Shown: one piece after another, positions 9,521 to 17,484 of the stretch | Position numbering within the stretch: the first letter of the stretch is position 1 | Layout of the letters: every line of letters starts with the position of its first letter | Assembly: GCF_003149455.1 (NCBI RefSeq) | Contig: NZ_QFFK01000003.1 | Span: 310,001 to 374,000 of the forward strand | Length of the DNA stretch: 64,000 nucleotides | Direction: 5' to 3' | From: Chitinophaga deserti | GTDB lineage: Bacteria; Bacteroidota; Bacteroidia; Chitinophagales; Chitinophagaceae | Translations under genes and position numbers: made by a program | Notes under the pieces: model-generated | Told to the model about the DNA's origin: nothing | Seen by the model: the letters and a program-made list of their open reading frames with translations, nothing else | The model's database searches: none

Positions 9521-11089
9521 TTAAGACAGACGGAATTTTTCGTGGTACGGACCGTTAAGATCGATACCATGTTCTTTCGCCGCGGCGGTAGCGGTAGCTA
9601 CAAATGATCCATCGGCGATGATGGTATGCAGTGCGGCGATATCAATGGCGAAGATGCGGTCCTTCTTTGCAAAGGTCACTTTCTCACGGGCGTAAGCATG
9701 CAATGCTTCCAGTACGGGCGTGGATCGGAGCGGCCTCCTGAAATCCATGGCCTGTGCGGCATACAGCAGTTCGATGGCAAGGATGTATTCCACGTTACCG
9801 ATCACCTGGTGGAGCTTGCGGCCGCTGATGGAGCCCATGGATACATGGTCTTCCTGCCCCAGTGAAGTAGGCACACTGTCGGCCGAAGCGGGGAAGCAGA
9901 GTGTTTTGTTCTCCGTTACCAGTGCGGCAGTGGTGTATTGCGGGATCATGAAACCGGAATTGAGTCCGGCATCTTCGATGAGCAGCTTGGGTAATCCGAA
10001 GCGCCCTTCGATCATCATATAACAGCGGCGGTCGGAGATATTCCCTATTTCCGCGGAGGCCAGCGTGGCGTAATCCAGCGGGAGGGCCATGGGCTGCCCG
10101 TGGAAGTTGCCGCCGGAAATGGTATCGTCTGCTGCGAATACGATAGGGTTATCGGTCACCGCGTTCAGTTCAATGGAGGTGAGTTCTTCGAGGTGCTTCC
10201 AGGCGGTGCGTGAAGCGCCATGTACCTGCGGCATGCAACGGAGGCTGTAAGGATCCTGCACACGCCCGCAATCTGCATGCGCTGCCATAATGCCGGAGCC
10301 GCTAAGTAATGTATTAAGCCGGTGTGCTACGAGCTGGTTACCAGCGTAAGGTCGAATGGCATGCAGGCGGGGATCGAAGGGCTTGTAGGTACCCATGAGG
10401 CCTTCCAGCGAAAGGGCACCTGTAAGGTCGGCCGCTTCGAGAATATTATGCATGCGGGCTACAGCACTCACAGCGAATGAGAGGATGAACTGGGTGCCGT
10501 TGATAAGTGCGAGACCTTCTTTCGGGCCCAGTACCACCGGTTCTTTACCTTCCAGCTGCAATGCTTCGGCAGCAGGGATGCGCTGGCCTTTGCGGTAAAC
10601 TTCGCCCAGTCCGATAAGGGGGAGGAAAAGGTGGCTCAGGGGAGCGAGATCGCCCGAAGCTCCTACACTGCCTTTTTCAGGAACCAGGGGAGTGAGGTGC
10701 TGATCGATGTGCCATACGATGCGTTCCAGCGTATCAGGAGCCACACCGGAAAAGCCCTGTGCCAGCGCCTGCACTTTGGTGATGAGCATAATACGGGCGA
10801 TGGTTTCAGGAATGGGAGCCCCCACGCCAACGCTATGGCTTTGCAGGATATTATACTGCAGGGCGCGGGTATCTTCTTCTGATATCTTGGTATCACAAAG
10901 TGGACCGAAGCCGGTATTGATACCATAAACAGTGCGGTGTTCCTTCACGATGGCCTGAACATAACCGTAGCTCTGGCGTACGCGGTCCATTACATCAGCA
11001 TCGAGTACACCGCGGGTAAGACCTTCGGCAATATCCAGCGCGATGCGGGCAGTGAGTTGTTCTTTTCCGTAATAAAAATGCTGGCTCAT
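9521..11089 (-). CDS. hutH: histidine ammonia-lyase
   Basis: A 522-residue HAL/PAL-family lyase that removes ammonia from L-histidine to give trans-urocanate, the entry step of the pathway. The Ala-Ser-Gly triad that cyclises to the MIO cofactor is residues 144-146 in GSVGASGDLAPLSH. YGINTGFG near residue 55 is the conserved active-site loop with the catalytic Tyr. Its start codon overlaps the stop of the upstream MarR gene by four bases, so the two are translationally coupled. Confidence 0.97.
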   Translation of the reverse strand: MSQHFYYGKEQLTARIALDIAEGLTRGVLDADVMDRVRQSYGYVQAIVKEHRTVYGINTGFGPLCDTKISEEDTRALQYNILQSHSVGVGAPIPETIARIMLITKVQALAQGFSGVAPDTLERIVWHIDQHLTPLVPEKGSVGASGDLAPLSHLFLPLIGLGEVYRKGQRIPAAEALQLEGKEPVVLGPKEGLALINGTQFILSFAVSAVARMHNILEAADLTGALSLEGLMGTYKPFDPRLHAIRPYAGNQLVAHRLNTLLSGSGIMAAHADCGRVQDPYSLRCMPQVHGASRTAWKHLEELTSIELNAVTDNPIVFAADDTISGGNFHGQPMALPLDYATLASAEIGNISDRRCYMMIEGRFGLPKLLIEDAGLNSGFMIPQYTTAALVTENKTLCFPASADSVPTSLGQEDHVSMGSISGRKLHQVIGNVEYILAIELLYAAQAMDFRRPLRSTPVLEALHAYAREKVTFAKKDRIFAIDIAALHTIIADGSFVATATAAAKEHGIDLNGPYHEKFRLS

Positions 11090-11592
11090 AAAGAGATTGT
11101 TTTGGTGTTGATGTCCACAGCACGGAGGATGCGGGCGGAAAGCGGATCGTCCGCTACCGAGCGTTCCACGGCACTGATGGCTTCGAGTATTTTTTTGCTT
11201 TGCGGATCTTCCTGTACCAGTTCTTCCATGGCCTGGCCGATGGCTTTCCAGACGGGGAGCACCTGGTCCAGCAGCGCAGTACCCTTACGGGTAAGCTCTA
11301 CCAGCTGGCGGCGCCCGTCTTCTGCACAGCGGGTTGTAGTGACCAGCCCTTTCCCTTTAAGGTTGGTGATAAGCTGGCTAACGGCGGAGTGGGAAACCTC
11401 CAGTTCCTGGGCAATATCCATCAGGGTGAGCTGCTTCCCTTCGCTGAGGAGGAAGAACAGGGGGAACCAGCTGGCATCGAAGGAGATGCCGGCGTGGGTA
11501 TAGACTTTATTTACCTCCGCCAGGAAGTACTCGCTGAGGCGCCGGAGGCGGCTGCCGAATATCAGGTAACCAAGTTTGGGATAGAAGCTCAT
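11086..11592 (-). CDS. MarR-family regulator, probable hut repressor
   Basis: A 168-residue winged-helix protein. The helix-turn-helix is LTLMDIAQELEVSHSAVSQLI followed by the wing CAEDGRRQLVELTRKG, the usual MarR arrangement. It is the first gene of the hut operon and overlaps hutH by four bases, so its product most likely senses histidine or a pathway intermediate such as urocanate. Known hut repressors in other bacteria are GntR-type HutC or the antiterminator HutP; a MarR type here is an inference from position. A palindrome just upstream of its start codon is a natural site for autoregulation. Confidence 0.88.
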   Translation of the reverse strand: MSFYPKLGYLIFGSRLRRLSEYFLAEVNKVYTHAGISFDASWFPLFFLLSEGKQLTLMDIAQELEVSHSAVSQLITNLKGKGLVTTTRCAEDGRRQLVELTRKGTALLDQVLPVWKAIGQAMEELVQEDPQSKKILEAISAVERSVADDPLSARILRAVDINTKTISL

Positions 11593-11598
11593 GTAAAT

Positions 11599-11616
11599 TA
11601 TATAAGTGCTTATATA
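11599..11616. promoter_or_regulatory. palindromic operator candidate of the hut operon
   Basis: TATATAAG-TG-CTTATATA is an inverted repeat with perfect 8-bp arms and a two-base centre, seven bases upstream of the marR start codon. MarR dimers bind palindromes of about this size, and autoregulation through a site over the promoter is common in the family. It is the only long palindrome in the 76-bp gap. Confidence 0.6.
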
Positions 11617-11668
11617 TTTTACAATATTAAAAAATCCTGCGCATACTGCGTAGAATTTTTTTGGCGGA

Positions 11669-12058
11669 TTATTTCCGCTTCACGTCGAACCAAACGGGGG
11701 AAACATCTTCCACATCTCCATTGTAGTTGATGTGCAGTTCCTCGCCTTTTTTGATGGCGCGGCGGGTTTTGATGGACATGGTTTCGGCATCAAAGTCCAT
11801 TTCATACTCACAGTTGGGATCGTAAGCATGGTTATAGATGGAGCAGAACCCGAGGGCCACGCAGGAGCGGGTTTCCTTTACGCCCCAGAGGAAGATGTAA
11901 TTATGCAGCTTCGTGGTATCAACAGTTTGGGTATCGCTGTTAGACAATACGAGTACTGGCGACACTTCGATGGTGGTACCTGCAGGAATGGCTTCTTTGG
12001 TGAAAACACCGCGGCCTTTTTCTTTTGTCTTCTGTATGTACAAATACGGCTTGATCAT
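11669..12058 (-). CDS. SET-domain protein (putative protein-lysine methyltransferase)
   Basis: A 129-residue stand-alone SET domain. GRGVFTKEAIPAGTTIE (residues about 16-32) is the N-terminal SET block; SIYNHAYDPNCEYEM near residue 78 is the N-H-x-x-x-P-N cofactor and substrate block; KKGEELHINYNGD near 105-117 is the C-terminal block with the catalytic Tyr. In eukaryotes SET proteins methylate histones; the small bacterial ones have few known substrates. It is read toward marR with a gap of 76 bases, so it may or may not be co-transcribed with hut. Confidence 0.85.
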   Translation of the reverse strand: MIKPYLYIQKTKEKGRGVFTKEAIPAGTTIEVSPVLVLSNSDTQTVDTTKLHNYIFLWGVKETRSCVALGFCSIYNHAYDPNCEYEMDFDAETMSIKTRRAIKKGEELHINYNGDVEDVSPVWFDVKRK

Positions 12059-12147
12059 AAATGAGTTGGGAATAGATAAGCAGGGCGTAAATTAACACTA
12101 ATACCAACACTAAGCAAAATAAGCCTCCGTCTTATTATTTTTGCGCT

Positions 12148-13029
12148 ATGATCAACTATAACCCTCGCGACTGGTTTACCTTTATTTTTCGCATTCATAC
12201 GGCAGATACGGTGAAGAAACTCTTCCCCATGTTCATCGCCATTGCCATATACAGTGCCATTATAGCCTGGCTGGAGCTTTATTTCGTAAGGTCTCAGGTG
12301 GAGCGCGACCATTTGAAGAATATTTCGGCCATGCACGGCCTCCTTGGTTTTGTGATCTCCATGCTGCTGGTGTTCCGTACCAATACGGCCTACGACCGCT
12401 GGTGGGAAGGCCGCAGGCAATGGGGCACCCTGGTAAACAGCAGCCGTAACCTCGCTATGAAACTGAAAGCCATGCTGCCCACAGGGCATCCCGCCGTGGC
12501 CTGGTATGCCCATATGATACCTAACTATGCGTTTGCTTTGAAGGATCACCTACGTGGCGAGCATCACCCTGACAAGCTGGAAGATATCCCTGCCGAAGAA
12601 CTGGAGCGCATGGGCGGCGGTATACATATCCCTAACCGTATGGCAGTACTCATTCTGGAGAAAGCGAATGAGCTGTACCGCCAGCAGGTTATTACCGGTG
12701 AGCAGCTCATCACCCTCAATACACAACTGGAATCGTTTACGGATGTTTGCGGCGCCTGCGAGCGTATCAAGAATACCCCTATCCCCTTTTCCTACAGCGT
12801 GTTCCTGAAGAAGTTCATCTTCTTCTATGTAATGACCCTGCCCATGGGCTATGTGTTCGGACTGGGTTACCTCGTGGTGCCTATGGTCGTTTTCATATTC
12901 TATGTACTGGCAAGCCTTGAGCTGATCGCGGAAGAGATCGAAGATCCTTTTGGGAAAGACGCCAACGATCTTCCCATGGAGAGCATCTCTCTCAATATCC
13001 GCCGGCATGTGCAGGAGATCATGCAGTAA
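12148..13029 (+). CDS. bestrophin-family ion channel
   Basis: A 293-residue membrane protein. Hydrophobic helices are seen at about residues 25-46, 60-75 and in two segments between about 220 and 260. Diagnostic features are FRTNTAYDRWWEGRRQWG near residue 77 and the C-terminal EEIEDPFGKDANDLPM, the acidic Ca-clasp-like block seen in bestrophins. Bacterial bestrophins form pentameric channels; the Klebsiella one conducts cations, so ion choice here is open. The mgtE gene follows after 30 bases, which suggests an operon. TATTTTTG at 12136-12143 fits the -7 element but is only five bases from the ATG, which would make the transcript nearly leaderless. Confidence 0.88.
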   Translation: MINYNPRDWFTFIFRIHTADTVKKLFPMFIAIAIYSAIIAWLELYFVRSQVERDHLKNISAMHGLLGFVISMLLVFRTNTAYDRWWEGRRQWGTLVNSSRNLAMKLKAMLPTGHPAVAWYAHMIPNYAFALKDHLRGEHHPDKLEDIPAEELERMGGGIHIPNRMAVLILEKANELYRQQVITGEQLITLNTQLESFTDVCGACERIKNTPIPFSYSVFLKKFIFFYVMTLPMGYVFGLGYLVVPMVVFIFYVLASLELIAEEIEDPFGKDANDLPMESISLNIRRHVQEIMQ

Positions 13030-13059
13030 TTACCTATTTTCGCGCAAGAGTCAGGATTT

Positions 13060-14436
13060 ATGGAAAATGAAGCTTTACTGGAAAAGTTCGAGCAATTGGC
13101 CCGCGATCAGCAACCTCAGGAACTACGTGCGTTCCTGGACGATCAGCTTATCACGGACATTGCCGAGCTGATCTATGAAGATCCCGAACAGGGATCACTT
13201 ATTATCAATAACCTGACGCTCAGCCGTGCTGCGGCAGCTTTCCGCATCCTGGAGTTCCCTACACAGGAAGAGATCATCCGCGACCTCCCTGCTCCCAAAA
13301 TTGCCGAACTGCTCAACGAGCTGCAGCCGGATGACCGTACCGCCTTCCTCGAAGAGTTACCCAGCCAGGCCGTTCAGGAACTCATCAAACTCCTGGACCC
13401 TGAAGAAAGAAAAGTAACCCTCTCCCTCCTCGGATATAAGGAAAACAGTGTGGGCCGCCTCATGACGCCGGACTATATCGCCGCCCGCGCTCACTGGACC
13501 GTGGCCAAAGTGCTGAACCACATCCGGATGTACGGTAAAGATTCCGAGACCATCGACGTTATCTATATTATCGATAAACAGGGTAAGCTGCTCGATGATT
13601 TCCGGATCAGGGAGTTCCTCCTCGTATCCCCGGAAACCGTAGTGGAAACCCTCATGGACGAACGCTTCGTGGCCCTCAATGTGAACGACGATCAGGAAGA
13701 TGCCATCCAGACGTTCCGGCTGGAAAACCGTGTGGCCCTCCCCGTTCTGGACGATAACAATGTGATGCTGGGTATCGTCACCATCGACGACATCCTCTGG
13801 ATCGCCAATGAAGAACATACGGAAGACATTCAGAAGATCGGGGGTACCGAAGCCCTGGATGAGCCTTACCTCGATATGCCGCTCATGCGACTTATCAAAA
13901 AACGGGTAGGCTGGCTGGTTATCCTGTTTATCGGGGAAATGCTGACAGCCTCCGTAATGGCGTATTTTGAAGATGAGATCGCCAAGGCAGTGGTACTCGC
14001 CCTGTTCATCCCCCTTATTATCTCCAGCGGTGGCAACAGCGGCTCACAGGCTTCCACCCTCATTATTCAGGCAATGGCATTGGGGGAAATCACTATAAAA
14101 GACTGGTGGCGGGTAATGCGGCGCGAAATACTTTCCGGCCTTATGCTGGGTAGTGTACTGGGCCTTATAGGCTTCATCCGCATCATTGTCTGGAACCATT
14201 TCTTCCATACCTACGGCGATCATACCGTTCTCATCGGTGCCACACTCGGCGTATCACTGATAGGCGTGGTACTCTGGGGAACCTTCTCCGGAAGTATGCT
14301 CCCTCTCCTGCTTAAAAAAGCGGGTGCCGACCCTGCCAGTTCAAGCGCTCCGTTTGTAGCCACACTGGTAGACGTGACCGGACTGCTCATCTACTTCTCG
14401 GTTGCTTACATGTTCCTCCAGGGAATTCTGCTGTAA
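13060..14436 (+). CDS. mgtE: magnesium transporter MgtE
   Basis: A 458-residue MgtE-type Mg2+ channel. In order: a superhelical N-domain (about 1-130) with repeats such as LNELQPDDRTAFLEELP; a pair of CBS domains (about 135-260) that act as the cytoplasmic Mg2+ sensor; and five membrane helices from about residue 285. The conserved pore segment PLIISSGGNSGSQASTLIIQ is present. Length is normal. It follows the bestrophin gene closely and ends six bases before the convergent phosphatase gene. Confidence 0.95.
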   Translation: MENEALLEKFEQLARDQQPQELRAFLDDQLITDIAELIYEDPEQGSLIINNLTLSRAAAAFRILEFPTQEEIIRDLPAPKIAELLNELQPDDRTAFLEELPSQAVQELIKLLDPEERKVTLSLLGYKENSVGRLMTPDYIAARAHWTVAKVLNHIRMYGKDSETIDVIYIIDKQGKLLDDFRIREFLLVSPETVVETLMDERFVALNVNDDQEDAIQTFRLENRVALPVLDDNNVMLGIVTIDDILWIANEEHTEDIQKIGGTEALDEPYLDMPLMRLIKKRVGWLVILFIGEMLTASVMAYFEDEIAKAVVLALFIPLIISSGGNSGSQASTLIIQAMALGEITIKDWWRVMRREILSGLMLGSVLGLIGFIRIIVWNHFFHTYGDHTVLIGATLGVSLIGVVLWGTFSGSMLPLLLKKAGADPASSSAPFVATLVDVTGLLIYFSVAYMFLQGILL

Positions 14437-14442
14437 TGCATT

Positions 14443-14985
14443 TCAGAACCGCTTGTGTACCAGGCGGCTCTGGCTCCTGCTTTTGTAAATGATGAAAAGA
14501 TTGCCATAATCCTTATCGGCTATGCTGTCTATATTGGTTTTGGCATTAAGACTGCGGATTAACGGCAGCAGGGTGTTGCTGTGGCCAACAACAAGGATAC
14601 GCTTACCCCAGTCATCTCGCCGGGAGATTTCGTACAGCAGAGATTCACCGGTACTGTCTGCCTGATAGGTAACGGTATCAATCCCGAGATGAATGCGGAG
14701 GGAATCGCCGGTTTGCCGGGTACGGTGGAAAGGCGTGGCATAGATGCGCTGGATGGAAGAATCCTTCAGGAGGCGGTATAGTTTACCCGCACGCTTTTCA
14801 CCTTCCGGTGTGAGCGTGGAATCGCGGCCGGGGAACTTCTCGGCATGCCGCACGAGAAAGAAAGTACCGGTCAGAAACGTAGTGTCTTCCGCTACGGGCA
14901 CCACTGGCCGCTCTTTTACCTTAGCAGGCCCGCAGCTTCCAAGAACCGCCAGCAGGAACGAACCGGCCATCATTTTACGCATCAT
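14443..14985 (-). CDS. histidine-phosphatase-family lipoprotein (SixA-like)
   Basis: A 180-residue protein of the RHG/phosphoglycerate-mutase superfamily. The catalytic motif LVRHAEK is at about residues 44-50, the second conserved Arg lies in TPFHRTRQTG, and the second catalytic His is in VVGHSNT near residue 135. The N-terminus MRKMMAGSFLLAVLGSC is a lipoprotein signal with a plausible acylated Cys near residue 18, so it is likely outside the cytoplasm. Relatives dephosphorylate phosphohistidine or small phosphoesters; the substrate is unknown. Confidence 0.85.
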   Translation of the reverse strand: MMRKMMAGSFLLAVLGSCGPAKVKERPVVPVAEDTTFLTGTFFLVRHAEKFPGRDSTLTPEGEKRAGKLYRLLKDSSIQRIYATPFHRTRQTGDSLRIHLGIDTVTYQADSTGESLLYEISRRDDWGKRILVVGHSNTLLPLIRSLNAKTNIDSIADKDYGNLFIIYKSRSQSRLVHKRF

Positions 14986-15067
14986 CGGGTTATCTTGTTT
15001 AGTATCTTGTGCATCAAATTATAAAATATCCGCAATCAATCAAAAAACTGCTCCTGTTTAAGAGAAT

Positions 15068-17434
15068 ATGCCAACAATCATGAAACGCCTTACGCTACTC
15101 GCATCGCTTTGCGGGCCGGCCATCGCCTTCGCCCAGCAGGCACAGCCCCTTTCAGTTGAAAAAATCATGCGCGACCCGAAATGGATCGGCACATCTCCCG
15201 ATAATATTTTCTGGGGGATAGATGGTAAAACCATTTATTTCAACTGGAACCCTGAAAAATCACCTGCAGACTCCCTGCACGCTATTACCCTAACTAACCA
15301 CAAGCCTGTGAAAACAGTGCCTTCCGAAAGGTCGCACATACAGGCGTTGCAGAGTGGTACACTGAACCAGGCCCGCACCCGCCTCGTATACACCTGGCAG
15401 GGTGATGTATGGCTCCGCGACCTGGCCTCCGGTAAAGATACACGGGTTACCTATACTTCCGACCTGGAATCGGGAGCAGAATTCGGATTCAACGAAAGCC
15501 GCATCCTCTTCCGCCGCGAGCGCAATATTTACAGCTGGGACCCTGCTACCGGGGCCACCGAACAAATGACCGATTTTGTGATGGGCGCCAGGCCTCCCAA
15601 GCGCAGCGAATCCCTGTCGGATCAGGATAAATTCCTCAACAACCAGCAGCAGGAGCTGTTCCTGGTATTGCGTGAGAAGAAAGCGCAGTCCGACGCCGCC
15701 ACCGCTTACAATAACAATCTTCCTAAACCACGCTCCCTCCGCTCCCTTTACCTCGACGACCGCTCTCTAAACGATGCACGTATGAGCCCGGACGGAAGGT
15801 TTGTCGTATACCGCGTATTCCGCGAGGCCATGGCACGTGGCACTGAGGTCCCTAATTTCGTGACTGACAATGCCTATACATCTGACCTCCGCAGCCGCTC
15901 CAAAGTAGGCAGCGCACAGCCCAGCTATGAATCGTTCGTATACGACCGTGAAAAAGATACCTCCTTCCCTATCCGTACCGCGCAAATCCCCGGCATCTAC
16001 GATAAACCGGATTATGTAAAAGACTATCCCGGCCGCGATACCGGCAAAACCATCAGGCCCGTTATTATCAACGGCCCTTACTGGTCGCCCAAAGGCACAC
16101 ATGCCATCGTTCACATTCGCGCACAGGACAATAAAGACCGCTGGATCATGCTGCTGGACGCCGCTTCCGGCAAACTCACACCGCTAGACCGCCAGCGCGA
16201 TGAAGCATGGATCAGCGGGCCCGGCATTAGCTGGGGCAGTCTCGGCTGGACCGATGAACAAACCTGCTGGTTCCAGAGTGAGGCCACGGGCTACAGCCAT
16301 CTCTATACCCTCAATGTCACCAACGGTAAAAAAACTGCGCTCACCAGTGGCAAATATGAGGTGCTGACGGCTCAGCTGTCTAACGACAATAAGCATTTCT
16401 ACATTACCACCAATGAAGTACACCCCGGCGAGCAGCATTTCTACCGTTTGCCGGTTAGCGGCGGAAAGGCAGAGCGTATCACGGCAATGAGCGGCGCCAA
16501 TACGGTAAGTATGAGTCCGGATGAAAAGTGGATCGCTTACCGCTATTCCAACTCCAACCATCCCTGGGAAATGTATCTGCAGGAAAATAAAGCCGGAGTT
16601 CCCGCGCAGCAGATCACTGATAAAGCTATGAGCGATGAGTTCCGCTCGTATCCCTGGCGCGAAGCGAATGTAATTACTTTCAATGCCCGCGACAACCAGC
16701 CTGTGTACGCCCGGTTATATACACCCGAAGCTGCAAAGAAGAACGGTGCCGCCGTAGTATTCGTTCATGGTGCCGGATATTTACAGAATGCACATAAATG
16801 GTGGAGCAATTATTTCCGGGAGTATATGTTCCATAACCTGCTGACCGACCTTGGCTATACCGTACTGGATATCGACTACCGCGGTAGTGCAGGCTATGGC
16901 AGAGACTGGCGCACAGGCATTTACCGGCACATGGGAGGTAAAGACCTTACCGACCAGGTAGATGGCGCCAGATGGCTGGCAAAGCAGCATGGCATCGATC
17001 CTAAACGCATAGGTATCTATGGCGGCAGCTATGGCGGGTTCATCACCCTCATGGCCCTCTTTACCGAGCCGGATGCTTTTGCCGCAGGTGCCGCGCTCCG
17101 CTCTGTAACCGACTGGGCACACTATAACCACGGCTATACAAGCAACATCCTCAACGAACCGTTTACCGACAGCATCGCTTACCGCCGCTCCTCCCCGATC
17201 TATTATGCGGAAGGCCTGAAAGGCAAGCTGCTGATGTGCCATGGCATGGTAGACGTGAACGTGCACTTCCAGGACATTGTGCGGCTCTCCCAGCGGCTGA
17301 TAGAACTGGGGAAAGACGGATGGGAGCTGGCCGTATACCCCGTGGAAGATCACGGATTTACAGAGCCCAGCAGCTGGACGGACGAATACAAACGGATCCT
17401 GAAACTCTTTGAAAACGAACTGCAGCGCCATTAA
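15068..17434 (+). CDS. S9-family (prolyl oligopeptidase-like) secreted peptidase
   Basis: About 788 residues, with a second ATG at 15080 that begins a cleaner signal peptide (MKRLTLLASLCGPAIAFAQQ). The first about 500 residues are beta-propeller blades resembling DPP-IV and WD40-like Tol repeats (SPDGRFVVYRVF, SPDEKWIAYRYS). The C-terminal alpha/beta hydrolase has the catalytic triad Ser654 in GGSYGG, Asp729 in the GMVDVNV loop and His762 in EDHGF, counted from 15068. It likely trims oligopeptides in the periplasm. Its stop codon lies inside its own terminator hairpin. Confidence 0.92.
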   Translation: MPTIMKRLTLLASLCGPAIAFAQQAQPLSVEKIMRDPKWIGTSPDNIFWGIDGKTIYFNWNPEKSPADSLHAITLTNHKPVKTVPSERSHIQALQSGTLNQARTRLVYTWQGDVWLRDLASGKDTRVTYTSDLESGAEFGFNESRILFRRERNIYSWDPATGATEQMTDFVMGARPPKRSESLSDQDKFLNNQQQELFLVLREKKAQSDAATAYNNNLPKPRSLRSLYLDDRSLNDARMSPDGRFVVYRVFREAMARGTEVPNFVTDNAYTSDLRSRSKVGSAQPSYESFVYDREKDTSFPIRTAQIPGIYDKPDYVKDYPGRDTGKTIRPVIINGPYWSPKGTHAIVHIRAQDNKDRWIMLLDAASGKLTPLDRQRDEAWISGPGISWGSLGWTDEQTCWFQSEATGYSHLYTLNVTNGKKTALTSGKYEVLTAQLSNDNKHFYITTNEVHPGEQHFYRLPVSGGKAERITAMSGANTVSMSPDEKWIAYRYSNSNHPWEMYLQENKAGVPAQQITDKAMSDEFRSYPWREANVITFNARDNQPVYARLYTPEAAKKNGAAVVFVHGAGYLQNAHKWWSNYFREYMFHNLLTDLGYTVLDIDYRGSAGYGRDWRTGIYRHMGGKDLTDQVDGARWLAKQHGIDPKRIGIYGGSYGGFITLMALFTEPDAFAAGAALRSVTDWAHYNHGYTSNILNEPFTDSIAYRRSSPIYYAEGLKGKLLMCHGMVDVNVHFQDIVRLSQRLIELGKDGWELAVYPVEDHGFTEPSSWTDEYKRILKLFENELQRH

Positions 17435-17450
17435 GGCGCTGCTTTTTTTT
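17422..17450 (+). terminator. intrinsic terminator containing the S9 peptidase stop codon
   Basis: GCAGCGCC / GGCGCTGC form a perfect 8-bp stem; the five-base loop is ATTAA, whose last three bases are the stop codon. Eight T follow. The last codons of the peptidase therefore make the left arm of the stem. Confidence 0.9.
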
Positions 17451-17453
17451 AAG

Positions 17454-17461
17454 TATATTTG
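17454..17461 (+). promoter_or_regulatory. candidate -7 element for the TraB/GumN fusion gene
   Basis: TATATTTG matches TAnnTTTG and lies 23 bases upstream of the ATG at 17485, just after the preceding terminator. I see no convincing TTG at the -33 position, so it rests on one element. Confidence 0.35.
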
Positions 17462-17484
17462 GTAACACCATCCCTTGCAACCTT

